From Campylobacter sp. CN_NE2 (GTDB taxonomy: Bacteria; Campylobacterota; Campylobacteria; Campylobacterales; Campylobacteraceae), in assembly GCF_027797465.1 (NCBI RefSeq), contig NZ_CP115608.1, positions 558,001 through 622,000 of the forward strand: a DNA stretch of 64,000 bases, in the 5' to 3' direction. Position 1 is the stretch's first letter. Each line of letters begins with the position of its first letter. Shown piece after piece: positions 1-7,605 of the stretch. Below the pieces are notes generated by a model, which made no database searches, was not told where the DNA came from, and saw nothing but the letters and a program-made list of their open reading frames with translations. Both the position numbers and the translations under genes were made by a program.

Positions 1-901
1 ATTTTATGGCATTTGATAAAATATTATCAAAAATTTTCTTAAATTTATTCTCATCGGTTTGTAAATTTAGCTCTTCTAAATTTGCTTTAATTTGCAAATT
101 CTTATCATTTAGCATAATATTAAAATACGAAATTCGCTCTTCTATCAAAACCTTAATATCAACCGATTTTAACTCATTTGGCTCGTTTTTAAGATTTAAA
201 TTTACCAAATCATCATACAAATTTGAAAGCGTTTTACTTGCAGTTTTTATGTTTGCAAGATATTTTTTTGGATTGGCTTCAAACATTTCTACGCTCATTA
301 AAATGACACTTAACGGCGTATTTATTTCATGCGTAGCGTCCGTGATAAACGATTTTAGCGAATTTATTTGATGATAAAGCGGACGAAATGAAAGACGAAT
401 AATAAAATATGAAATAAGCAAAAATGCTACCACGCAAACCACCGCAAAAATGGCAATTTGAACGATTACTTCGCGAATTTCTTCGCCGTATTCGCTATCT
501 TCGATATATACTTCATAACTACTGCCGTGCCTAAGCGGAATAAATGTCTTAAAGGTCATTTTTCCGTCTTCCACTTTAAATTTATCGGTTTTTTCAGATT
601 TTTTTATCTTTTTAAATTCGTCCTTACTTAAACGCCCTAGTTTTGGGCTTTCTTTTGAACTAGGCGTTATATCAATACGCAAGTCATCGTCAATTTCGTC
701 ATAATTTATATTTTCTATTCCACCGGTTTTAAGCCCTATATCGACTTCTCTAAGCGCACTTAAAATCTCTTTTGCCGATTCTCTTTGGATATTTTGTTTT
801 GCCGATGAGTAATAAAACCACGAACAAGCAACCAAAAAGACCAAACTTGTCAAAATATATAACAAAAATATCGGCAAAGCATGATTTTTTCTAATCTGCA
901 T
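1..901 (-). CDS. Sensor histidine kinase (3' end cut by window edge)
   Basis: Inner-membrane sensor kinase, partner of the response regulator just upstream. Read on the minus strand from the ATG at 901. The protein has an N-terminal membrane segment (about residues 9-30), a periplasmic region of roughly 100 residues and a second membrane segment ending in FIIRLSFRPLY. A HisKA dimerisation box follows, with the phosphoacceptor His in FITDATHEINTPLSVI. The frame stays open to base 1, so the ATP-binding domain lies mostly outside the window. Its start overlaps the 3' end of the regulator gene by 11 bases, so the two are translationally coupled. The signal it senses cannot be told from sequence. 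The linked DUF1104-like secreted protein suggests an envelope-related input (inference). Confidence 0.9.
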   Translation of the reverse strand, partial: MQIRKNHALPIFLLYILTSLVFLVACSWFYYSSAKQNIQRESAKEILSALREVDIGLKTGGIENINYDEIDDDLRIDITPSSKESPKLGRLSKDEFKKIKKSEKTDKFKVEDGKMTFKTFIPLRHGSSYEVYIEDSEYGEEIREVIVQIAIFAVVCVVAFLLISYFIIRLSFRPLYHQINSLKSFITDATHEINTPLSVILMSVEMFEANPKKYLANIKTASKTLSNLYDDLVNLNLKNEPNELKSVDIKVLIEERISYFNIMLNDKNLQIKANLEELNLQTDENKFKKIFDNILSNAIK

Positions 902-1553
902 AAGAGTAACCGACCTTTGATTTAGATACGATTTTATCTTTTAGATAGAGCCTAAGATTGCGTATATAAACGCGCAAACTTAACTCGCTTGGAATTTCAT
1001 CGTAACTCCAAATGGCATTGAAAATTTCGTCTCTGCTGACAAATTGTCCCCGTTTTTGAAGCAAAAGTGCAAGCAAATCAAGCTCTTTTTTGGATAGTTT
1101 TATCATTTTTCCGTCTTTGTAGAGAATTTTGTCGTAAATATCAAAAACATATCCGTCGCCCAAATCATCTTTTTTGTTAATTTTGTGAGCAAAATTTCGC
1201 TTTAAAAGATTATTTACACGAAGTAAAAGCTCGGCTAACTCAAACGGCTTTTTCAAAAAATCATCACAACCACTTAAAAAGCCCTTGTTTAAATCGTCCA
1301 AGCTATTTAAGGAAGTTACAAAAATGCAAGGTGTGAGTTTTTCGGCATCTCTTAGCTCACGCAAAAGCTCAAAGCCGTTTCCACCGATAATCTTAACATC
1401 AAAAATCCACAGATCAAAATTTCCTTCGTAAGCCAAGTCAAGGGCTTCATCGTAACTTTTACACCCTGTTACAACAAAACCCTTTGATGATAGATAATCA
1501 CATATCATATCATTTAACATATTTTCATCTTCCAAGACAAGAATTTTATTCAT
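891..1553 (-). CDS. OmpR-family DNA-binding response regulator
   Basis: 220-residue two-component regulator. The receiver domain (residues 1-120) shows the acidic pair E8/D9, phosphoacceptor D52 in DLWIFDVKIIGGNG, T80 and K102 in FLKKPFE. The C-terminal part (about 125-220) is a winged-helix trans_reg_C domain, with KKELDLLALLLQKRG and the SLRVYIRNLRLYLKD recognition region. The usual LPG after the phosphoacceptor is IIGGNG here, a minor departure. The gene lies between the DUF1104-like gene (27-base gap) and the kinase (11-base overlap), forming one minus-strand operon. Which Campylobacter regulator it corresponds to is not clear, so no symbol is given. Confidence 0.93.
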   Translation of the reverse strand: MNKILVLEDENMLNDMICDYLSSKGFVVTGCKSYDEALDLAYEGNFDLWIFDVKIIGGNGFELLRELRDAEKLTPCIFVTSLNSLDDLNKGFLSGCDDFLKKPFELAELLLRVNNLLKRNFAHKINKKDDLGDGYVFDIYDKILYKDGKMIKLSKKELDLLALLLQKRGQFVSRDEIFNAIWSYDEIPSELSLRVYIRNLRLYLKDKIVSKSKVGYSYAD

Positions 1554-1580
1554 CCCGGTCTCCTTTTTAAATTTTTAGCC

Positions 1581-2096
1581 TTATTTTGGTTCAAGTTTTG
1601 GTTTTGGTTGTGGCGGAATTTCAGCATCACCTTTACCAAATTTTGGTCTTACCGGCTTCGTGCCGTTAAAATCTTTTCCAAATTTTGGCACATGTCCAAA
1701 ACCGCCTTTACCGTCCTTTTTAAAATGTTTTATTTTATCATTTTTTGAACCAAACTTACAAGCCTGTGTATTAAATTCTGCTTTTTCGGCACTTGAAAGC
1801 GAATCAAGTTGTGCATTATAAGCTTTGCGAAACTCGTTCATAAATTTTTTCTTTTCTTCCGGGCTTTTGCCGTTTAGCTCATTTTTCATTAAATTATGAA
1901 ATTTAAAACAAGTTTCCATTATTTCCTTTTTTTGAGCGCCGATTCTTTTATCTAACTCAAAAGCTGAATTTGCTAGTGAAGCAGGACTTTTGCTATCTGT
2001 TGAAGCGATAACTTCTGCGTTTGTTTTACCGCTAAAATCAGCCGCAACTAACGAAGTAGCCAAAACGGCAGCTAAAACTAAAAATTTTGTTTTCAT
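1581..2096 (-). CDS. DUF1104-like secreted protein, first gene of the two-component operon
   Basis: 171 residues. There is a clear Sec signal peptide (MKTKFLVLAAVLATSLVAA) and then DFSGKTNAEVIA, which resembles the start of DUF1104 proteins of Campylobacter and Helicobacter. The middle (about 45-115) is helical and charged, with two cysteines (METCFKF and TQACKFG) that could form a periplasmic disulfide. The C-terminal 50 residues are a Lys/Gly/Pro-rich tail with repeated PKFGK motifs. Being first in the operon, it may be a target or sensor accessory of the two-component system, like CpxP/Spy-type partners; this is inference from position only. No known enzymatic motif is visible. Confidence 0.75.
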   Translation of the reverse strand: MKTKFLVLAAVLATSLVAADFSGKTNAEVIASTDSKSPASLANSAFELDKRIGAQKKEIMETCFKFHNLMKNELNGKSPEEKKKFMNEFRKAYNAQLDSLSSAEKAEFNTQACKFGSKNDKIKHFKKDGKGGFGHVPKFGKDFNGTKPVRPKFGKGDAEIPPQPKPKLEPK

Positions 2097-2125
2097 TTTT
2101 TATCCTTTCGTAAAAAATTAGTCGA

Positions 2126-2131
2126 ATTATA
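2126..2131 (-). promoter_or_regulatory. -10 box for the DUF1104/two-component operon
   Basis: On the minus strand a TATAAT preceded by an A/T-rich stretch lies about 30 bases before the start at 2096, and the leader carries an AAAGGA ribosome site. Campylobacter sigma-70 promoters rely mostly on the -10 region, so no -35 box is expected. It faces away from the dgkA promoter in the same 112-base divergent gap. Confidence 0.55.
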
Positions 2132-2179
2132 AATCATTTTTGTTAAAGCTCGGTTAAGTGTTTAAAATCGAAATTTTGC

Positions 2180-2185
2180 TATAAT
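2180..2185 (+). promoter_or_regulatory. Extended -10 promoter for dgkA
   Basis: TTTTGCTATAATTCG carries an extended -10 (TGnTATAAT) 24 bases before the dgkA ATG at 2209. An AAAAAGG ribosome site lies between them. Confidence 0.6.
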
Positions 2186-2208
2186 TCGATCTAAAAAAGG
2201 CAAACTTT

Positions 2209-2568
2209 ATGAAGATAAAATATAAATTTTTTAAAAACTGGGGCTATGCTATGAAGGGCTTGGGCGATGTTTTAAAAACAGAAATGAGCTTTCGCATAGA
2301 GCTTGTTTTTGTCGTGATTTTTAGCATTGTAAATCTATTTTTGCCGATAAATTTAACGCTTCATTTGGTGCTTGAAATGGCACTTTTTGGCGTTTTGATA
2401 ACTGAAATTTTAAACTCTGCTATCGAGCGGATTGTAGATTTAGTAAGCCCCGAGTGGAACGAACTAGCAGGAAAAGCCAAAGACGCCGGTTCAGCAGGGG
2501 TTTTTTTAAGCATTACAATTGCAGTTATTTGCTGGGTTTTGGTTTTAGCAAATTTGATTTTTAGCTAA
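2209..2568 (+). CDS. dgkA: Diacylglycerol kinase, DgkA family
   Basis: 119-residue integral membrane kinase that phosphorylates diacylglycerol to phosphatidic acid, recycling the lipid by-product of envelope glycan modification. The family signature is visible as ITEILNSAIERIVDLVSP, holding the catalytic Glu, followed by KAKDAGSAGVFLS. An N-terminal amphipathic stretch and three transmembrane helices (about 30-50, 54-72, 95-117) match the usual length and layout. It is a single-gene unit with its own promoter and faces the minus-strand M23 gene. Nothing unusual is seen. Confidence 0.96.
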   Translation: MKIKYKFFKNWGYAMKGLGDVLKTEMSFRIELVFVVIFSIVNLFLPINLTLHLVLEMALFGVLITEILNSAIERIVDLVSPEWNELAGKAKDAGSAGVFLSITIAVICWVLVLANLIFS

Positions 2569-2631
2569 ATTTAGCGTTGAATTTGCCAAATTTATTAAAA
2601 TTTTACAAATTTGATTTAAAATTTAGCAAAT

Positions 2632-3447
2632 TTACTCCTCAAAAATCGCTCTATTGATTTTTTCCACGAAATTTATCGGATTGACACTAGTTCCGTTTAT
2701 GGCGATACCAAAATGCAAATGCGGACCGCTCACACGCCCTGTTGCGCCACTAAGTCCTATTAAATCGCCCCTTTTTACGCTATTGCCAACTTTAACCAAA
2801 ATTTTATCTAAATGATAATACTGCGAGTAAATTCCACCGCCATGATCGATGATAACAGAACCGCCCGCATAATACCTATCTTTTGCGATTTTTACAATGC
2901 CGTCGTTAGCAGCGATGATTTTGGTGCCGATAGCAGCGCGAAAATCAGTGCCTGAGTGATAGCTTTTTACGCTTCCGTTAAAAATGCGTCCGTTGCCAAA
3001 ATTCGAAGTGATTTTGCTATCCAAAGGCACGATAAAAGGCTCGTTAAATAGATATTTTGGCGTGGTTTTTGCATAAATCGCCACAGCTTCATCATACTCT
3101 TTTTTTATGCGAGATTGAACGGATTTTGGCGGATTTACTTTGGCTGGTTCGACACTTAAAACTTCTTTTTTATACTCGCCTTGTTTTAAATGAACAACTT
3201 CATTTTCTTCGCCCCAAATCGTAGTGATTTTTAAATTTAAATCATCTTTTTGGCGATAATTTGCAGGTAAAATTGCGATAAATTCGCTATCGTTTTGCGG
3301 ATTTATAGTCAAATTTATCTTTTTTTTGTCCAAAAAGGCACTTTTGACACTTTTTTTGTCAAATTTAAGTATTAAAACATCGCCGTTTATAATCTCGTGC
3401 GAAAACAAATTTACTAAAAAAAGGGCTAAAATCACTAAATTTTTCAT
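2632..3447 (-). CDS. M23 family peptidoglycan endopeptidase
   Basis: 271-residue exported zinc peptidase. A signal peptide (MKNLVILALFLVNLFS) is followed by an N-terminal beta-rich domain (about 18-95), a linker and a C-terminal M23/LytM domain (about 140-265). The metal ligands are present: H164 and D168 in HSGTDF, and H243/H245 in GPHLHFG. An intact catalytic set argues for an active DD-endopeptidase that trims peptidoglycan crosslinks, as the Pgp/Csd proteins that set helical cell shape do. I cannot say which named family member it is. The gene is monocistronic, with convergent dgkA downstream. Confidence 0.93.
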   Translation of the reverse strand: MKNLVILALFLVNLFSHEIINGDVLILKFDKKSVKSAFLDKKKINLTINPQNDSEFIAILPANYRQKDDLNLKITTIWGEENEVVHLKQGEYKKEVLSVEPAKVNPPKSVQSRIKKEYDEAVAIYAKTTPKYLFNEPFIVPLDSKITSNFGNGRIFNGSVKSYHSGTDFRAAIGTKIIAANDGIVKIAKDRYYAGGSVIIDHGGGIYSQYYHLDKILVKVGNSVKRGDLIGLSGATGRVSGPHLHFGIAINGTSVNPINFVEKINRAIFEE

Positions 3448-3519
3448 AAAATTTCCTAAATTCGTTATTTTTTGTTGAATTTTTATTCAAAAATTGGCGC
3501 AAAAACGCAAATTTACTGC

Positions 3520-3525
3520 TATAAT
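3520..3525 (+). promoter_or_regulatory. Extended -10 promoter for the SYLF gene
   Basis: TTTACTGCTATAATAGC fits the Campylobacter sigma-70 pattern (TG then TATAAT). It lies 30 bases upstream of the ATG at 3556 and is followed by an AAAAGGAT ribosome site. The promoter rules out the longer open frame beginning at 3472, because that frame would start upstream of the -10 box. Confidence 0.7.
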
Positions 3526-3555
3526 AGCGAAAGCATTATTTTAAAAGGATTAAAA

Positions 3556-4341
3556 ATGAAAAAACTTTTACTTTCTACAATCTTAGTTCTTTGTGGTTAC
3601 TTACATGCAGATGTAAGCGCAAACCAAGAAGTAATTGCAGCTACAAATGTTGTAAAATCGTTTGCACATGACAAAAATTTTGGGGTTTCTGCACAATATA
3701 TTAAAAATGCAAAAGCCGTTGCTATTTTAACCGATGTTAAACGCCTTGCAGCCGGTGCTTCTATCCAATACGGCGACGGAATTTTTAGCGTAAAAGGCGA
3801 AGACGGCGAGTGGAGCGCTCCGATTTTCATCAAATATCGCGGTTTTGGCGCAGGAATTCAAGCAGGATATGAAACAAGTGATGTTGTAATGCTTTTTCAA
3901 ACTACAAAATCTTATCAAGACATATTTAACGGCATGGAAACACTAGAAGTAAATGCTGGTGCAACTATCGGTGAAGGTTATAGAAGTGGTGCAGCGACTG
4001 ATTTACCTGACATTTCAGCATGGATGGTAAGTCCTGGCGAACAAACAGGTGTTTTTGTTGGTGCTTCACTAGATCACGCTAGAATCGTAATCGACGATCA
4101 ACTAACAAATGATTATTATGGTAGAATTTATGATTATGAAGATATTTTAAATGATTCTCCAAAAGCTACAAAATATACTAGAAATTTAAAAGATACACTT
4201 AGAAAATATATTTCAAACGCTCAGGCTTACAATGTAGGTGACGCAAAAGCCGTAGCACCTATAAATACCGTTGCTAAAAAATATCAAAACGGAAAGCCGA
4301 TTGTTTCAAATCGCCCATATAATAAAGGCGTAAGAAAATAA
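3556..4341 (+). CDS. SYLF (Ysc84-type) lipid-binding domain protein
   Basis: 261 residues, starting at the ATG at 3556, which has an AAAAGGAT ribosome site and a signal peptide (MKKLLLSTILVLCGYLHA). The body matches the SYLF/Ysc84 family: a helical N-terminus with AVAILTDVKRLAAG, then repeated glycine-rich beta segments (SIQYGDGIFSVKGEDG, IQAGYETSDVVMLFQT, NAGATIGEG, GVFVGASLDHARIVID). Family members bind acidic phospholipids; in bacteria the role is poorly known, and a periplasmic or outer-membrane-facing lipid role is inferred. The gene is monocistronic with its own promoter and a strong terminator. Confidence 0.85.
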   Translation: MKKLLLSTILVLCGYLHADVSANQEVIAATNVVKSFAHDKNFGVSAQYIKNAKAVAILTDVKRLAAGASIQYGDGIFSVKGEDGEWSAPIFIKYRGFGAGIQAGYETSDVVMLFQTTKSYQDIFNGMETLEVNAGATIGEGYRSGAATDLPDISAWMVSPGEQTGVFVGASLDHARIVIDDQLTNDYYGRIYDYEDILNDSPKATKYTRNLKDTLRKYISNAQAYNVGDAKAVAPINTVAKKYQNGKPIVSNRPYNKGVRK

Positions 4342-4370
4342 TTTTCTTTTTTTATCGTTTTGTAAATCTA

Positions 4371-4395
4371 GCCGAGAGAAATCTCGGCTTTTTTT
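4371..4395 (+). terminator. Rho-independent terminator after the SYLF gene
   Basis: A perfect 7-bp stem (GCCGAGA / TCTCGGC) with a GAAA loop, followed directly by seven T residues. It lies 29 bases past the SYLF stop codon and just before the convergent YiiX-like gene. Confidence 0.9.
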
Positions 4396-4402
4396 ATTTC
4401 TT

Positions 4403-5050
4403 TTACCAACTCTCGTATAAAATTTCCACTCCGTCATATTCCCAAAAAGCCTTTGGTGTAAGATACAAACCTTTAAAAATAGGTGCATTAATTTGTGTAT
4501 ATTTTGGGGTAAAATTTGGATAAATTTTAAAAATTTCACGCTCAATGAGCGTGGTGCAGTATAAATTTGGCTCAGTCGATTTTGCTAAAATAAATTTTTC
4601 GCCAAGCTTGGCTTTTAAATTTTGCACAAGCTCGTTTTTTTGCGTTTGAGTTAAAAAATTTATCCTAGCCACGCCAATTTTTCTAGCGTGTGCCAAAAAC
4701 TCATCAAAGCTACTTTTTATCACGGCTCCATTTTCCTTGTCTGTCTCGCCGCCGCCCACAGTAGCGTGCAAGATAGTAAGCGGGGCAGTATCTATCACCA
4801 CACCAATATGCGAGTAACGAAAGTCGCTGATGCGTGCGATTAGCAAACTATCAAACTCATCACCAAGCCGAAAAATCAAATCCCCTACTTCAAAATTTGG
4901 CAAATTTTGCAAATCTTCACGAGTTAGGGTTTTAGATTTTGAATTTTTAAAAAGAGTAAAATTTGGAAAAATTTGGCGAATTTGTGGGATTTGCACCACA
5001 CAAAACAGCACAAATCCCAAAAAAATAAGAAGCGAAATTTTGAATTTCAT
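4403..5050 (-). CDS. YiiX/YebB-like permuted papain-fold amidase
   Basis: 215 residues with an N-terminal membrane anchor (about 5-20). The rest resembles the permuted NlpC/P60 (C92, YaeF/YiiX-type) hydrolases. A GDLIFRLG strand precedes the His motif YSHIGVVI (H81), and the Cys motif LYCTTLIERE (C165) follows about 80 residues later, the His-before-Cys order that defines the permuted group. Such enzymes cleave amide or ester bonds in cell-wall peptides or lipids; the substrate is unknown here. It is 4 bases downstream of the DUF4878-like lipoprotein gene and probably co-transcribed with it. Confidence 0.8.
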   Translation of the reverse strand: MKFKISLLIFLGFVLFCVVQIPQIRQIFPNFTLFKNSKSKTLTREDLQNLPNFEVGDLIFRLGDEFDSLLIARISDFRYSHIGVVIDTAPLTILHATVGGGETDKENGAVIKSSFDEFLAHARKIGVARINFLTQTQKNELVQNLKAKLGEKFILAKSTEPNLYCTTLIEREIFKIYPNFTPKYTQINAPIFKGLYLTPKAFWEYDGVEILYESW

Positions 5051-5054
5051 AAAT

Positions 5055-5447
5055 TTAGAAAATATCCACCTTCCACGCTCCTTTGTGATTTTTGCGCACT
5101 TTCATCATATCATCTATCGTTTTGCCGTCTTTAAAAACTATCCGCACTTTCACCGTGCCGACATCCTCGCCGAGATTTTTATCTACGATTTCAATCGATT
5201 TTAGACCGTTATGTTTTTTGGCTACTTGCATAGCATCACCTACCAACATACCCACTTTGCCCTCTAATGTAGGTCTGGCACTCTCGTTTTCCATATCCTC
5301 TTTGCTAAGATATACTAGGCTAACAGCTGTTTTGGTATCGCCTTTATAAGCAGCTTCTATGAAGCTTTTTGCCACATTTTCGGCACCGCCGCCGCCACAA
5401 CCGATTAAAAACAGCATTGCAACAATTGCTAAAAATAGCTTTTTCAT
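5055..5447 (-). CDS. DUF4878-like small lipoprotein
   Basis: 130 residues. The N-terminus is a lipoprotein signal with lipobox LIGC (Cys at about 17), followed by a glycine run. The mature part (AENVAKSFIEAAYKGDTKTA, then two beta strands with VKVRIVFKDG and WKVDIF) has the cystatin/NTF2-like alpha+beta layout of DUF4878 lipoproteins, whose function is not known. It precedes the amidase gene by 4 bases and follows glyS by 21 bases on the same strand, so it may be part of the glyS transcript. Confidence 0.75.
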   Translation of the reverse strand: MKKLFLAIVAMLFLIGCGGGGAENVAKSFIEAAYKGDTKTAVSLVYLSKEDMENESARPTLEGKVGMLVGDAMQVAKKHNGLKSIEIVDKNLGEDVGTVKVRIVFKDGKTIDDMMKVRKNHKGAWKVDIF

Positions 5448-5468
5448 ACCTGCTCCTTTATTAAAAAT

Positions 5469-7487
5469 TTAAAAACTAATCTCTTTAATATCAGCGACTT
5501 TCAAAAACGCATTGTAAATTTGACCGATATTTGCTATGCGATTTGCTTTGATTTTTGGGTCATTTACATTTATCATAACTTTATCGAAAAACTCGTCAAT
5601 CACGCCTTTTAAGCCAAAAAGCGAATTTAGATAAGCTTTGTAATCGCCGTTAAATTTAATCTCTTTAAACGCCGAATTTAATGCCCTTTCTGCGTCATTT
5701 TCAAACAAACTTTCATCGAGCGAACCGATTTTTTCATCTTTTATGATATTTGCAAGGCGTTTAAAAGTGGCGAAATTGTCCTTAAATTCGCTACTAACGC
5801 TAATCTCGCCAAGTGCGTTAATCGCGCTATCAAGCTTTTTAATATCATTTTCGCCACTATTTATACACGCTTTTACCACAGACGGATTAAAATCATAAAG
5901 CGTATAAAGGCGATCTTTGATAAAATTTAGCAGTTTTTGCGTATCAAATTTTTTATAACCAGCCAAAACTTCATCGCTTAGGCTTTTAATATCTAAGTTT
6001 AAATCCGAATTTAACGCTATTTTTATTATCCCCAAAGCTGCCCTGCGAAGCGCGTAAGGATCTTTGTTTCCGCTTGGAATTTTATCAATGCTAAAAAGCG
6101 CAAAAAGCGTTTCAAATTTCACCGCCATTGCCACAACCGAGCTAAAAATTCCGCTTGGCAACTCGCTATTTTCGCCACTAGGCAAATACTGCTCTTTTAT
6201 AGCTTTTGCCACAAGAGCGTGTTCATTTTTAGCATTTGCGTAATAACTTCCCATAATGCCTTGAAGTTCGCTAAATTCGCCAACCATTGTGCTTGTAAGA
6301 TCTGCTTTACTAAGCATTACGGCTCGCTCTAACGCTTCTTTATAATCTCCGCCAAATTCAGCCCTAAGCTCGCTATCAAAACGCCCGGCAAGGGCTTTTG
6401 CGACAGCTACTTCGCGTAGCTCTTTATCATAAACGCTACCAAGCTCATTTAAATAAGCCACGCTTTTTAACTTTTCTGCGTTAAATTCGGCATTTAAATC
6501 GCTCTCCCAAAAGAATTTCGCATCGCTTAAACGCGCTCTTAAAACTTTTTCATTTCCTTTTACGATAAGTTCGCTATCATCGCTGATTGCGTTGCTGACG
6601 ACGACGAAGTGGTTACTTAACTCGCCGTTTTTAAACACAGGAAAATATCGTTGATTTTCCTTCATCGAAGTGATAATTACTTCTTTTGGAACACTTAAAA
6701 ATTCGCTCTCAAACTCCCCAAGCAAGGCAGTCGGATACTCAGTAATAGCTACAACTTCATCAAGCAAATCTTCATCGATTTCTATTTTAAAGCCGGTTTC
6801 TTGCTCTATTTTTTCAAATTCATCTAAAATTTTTGCTTTTCGCATAATATCTTTTAAAATCACGCCGTTTTTAGCCAAAAGCGAAAAATATTCGCTAGAA
6901 GAGTTAAATTTAATCAAATCATAGCCAAAATTTCTGTGTGGAAAAAAGCCATTTTGCGACTTTACGCCAAAAATTTCAAAGTCTAAGAATTCGCTTCCAA
7001 GCAGACAAGCCACACTCCGTACAGGGCGAATAAATTCAAACTCGCCCGTCCCCCAGCGCATAGATTTGCCAAAATTTAAACTTTGCAAAAATTCATTTAT
7101 CATAACAGGTAAAATTTCACGGCTTTTTGCGCCTTTTTGAATCGATTTATGATACAAAACTTCCTTGCCGTTAATCTCTTTAAATTTAAGCTCGTCTTGG
7201 CTTATTCCGCATTTTGCGGCAAAGCTAAGTGCCGCTTTTGTAAATTCGCCGTCTTTTAACGCCACAGCCTTTGGCGCACCGATATTTTCTATCTCTTTAT
7301 CGGGTGCAAATTCCATAAAATCCTTGTGAAAAATCACAAGTCTGCGAGGCGAATACTCAAATTCAAATTCACTACCAAGCAAATTTTTATCCAAAATGCT
7401 TTCCCATTTGCCCCTGATATTTGGCAACTCCTTTAAAAAGGGAATCGCGGGGAGCTCTTCAACTCCGATTTCAATCAATAGTTCCAT
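5469..7487 (-). CDS. glyS: Glycyl-tRNA synthetase beta subunit
   Basis: 672-residue beta chain of the heterotetrameric bacterial glycyl-tRNA synthetase, needed to charge tRNA-Gly with the alpha chain GlyQ. It begins with MELLIEIGVEELPA, the hallmark GlyS N-terminus, and contains GAPKAVALKDG, WGTGEFEFIRPVRS, ITSMKENQRYFPVF and, near the C-terminus, the HD-like and anticodon-binding parts with DPYALRRAALGI. Length is close to the usual 660-690. The alpha-subunit gene is not in the window. The start overlaps the upstream 44-codon ORF by 17 bases, so translation is probably coupled. Confidence 0.97.
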   Translation of the reverse strand: MELLIEIGVEELPAIPFLKELPNIRGKWESILDKNLLGSEFEFEYSPRRLVIFHKDFMEFAPDKEIENIGAPKAVALKDGEFTKAALSFAAKCGISQDELKFKEINGKEVLYHKSIQKGAKSREILPVMINEFLQSLNFGKSMRWGTGEFEFIRPVRSVACLLGSEFLDFEIFGVKSQNGFFPHRNFGYDLIKFNSSSEYFSLLAKNGVILKDIMRKAKILDEFEKIEQETGFKIEIDEDLLDEVVAITEYPTALLGEFESEFLSVPKEVIITSMKENQRYFPVFKNGELSNHFVVVSNAISDDSELIVKGNEKVLRARLSDAKFFWESDLNAEFNAEKLKSVAYLNELGSVYDKELREVAVAKALAGRFDSELRAEFGGDYKEALERAVMLSKADLTSTMVGEFSELQGIMGSYYANAKNEHALVAKAIKEQYLPSGENSELPSGIFSSVVAMAVKFETLFALFSIDKIPSGNKDPYALRRAALGIIKIALNSDLNLDIKSLSDEVLAGYKKFDTQKLLNFIKDRLYTLYDFNPSVVKACINSGENDIKKLDSAINALGEISVSSEFKDNFATFKRLANIIKDEKIGSLDESLFENDAERALNSAFKEIKFNGDYKAYLNSLFGLKGVIDEFFDKVMINVNDPKIKANRIANIGQIYNAFLKVADIKEISF

Positions 7488-7605
7488 TTTCGTCCTTTTT
7501 ATTTTGTTTTCGTTTTTCTTTTTTTTCTATCATCTGTTTGTTAAAACCCACAACCAAAAAAATCATAAAAATCACAAATAAAATCAGTAAAATTTTATGT
7601 ATCAT
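7471..7605 (-). CDS. Small single-pass membrane protein (44 aa) before glyS
   Basis: A short ORF read on the minus strand from the ATG at 7605 to a TGA at 7471-7473. It begins MIHKILLILFVIFMIFLVVG, one hydrophobic helix, and ends in a very basic tail (EKKEKRKQNKKDEN). Its ATG overlaps the nuclease stop (ATGA) and its 3' end overlaps the glyS start by 17 bases, so it sits in the operon as a coupled gene rather than in a free gap. No family is recognised. An inner-membrane protein with a cytoplasmic basic tail is the plain reading; a leader-like role for glyS coupling is possible. Confidence 0.6.
   Translation of the reverse strand: MIHKILLILFVIFMIFLVVGFNKQMIEKKEKRKQNKKDENGTID

Noticed and set aside
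3472-3555. Longer start for the SYLF protein
   Set aside because: The TATAAT box and the ribosome site lie inside this stretch, and the signal peptide begins at 3556.
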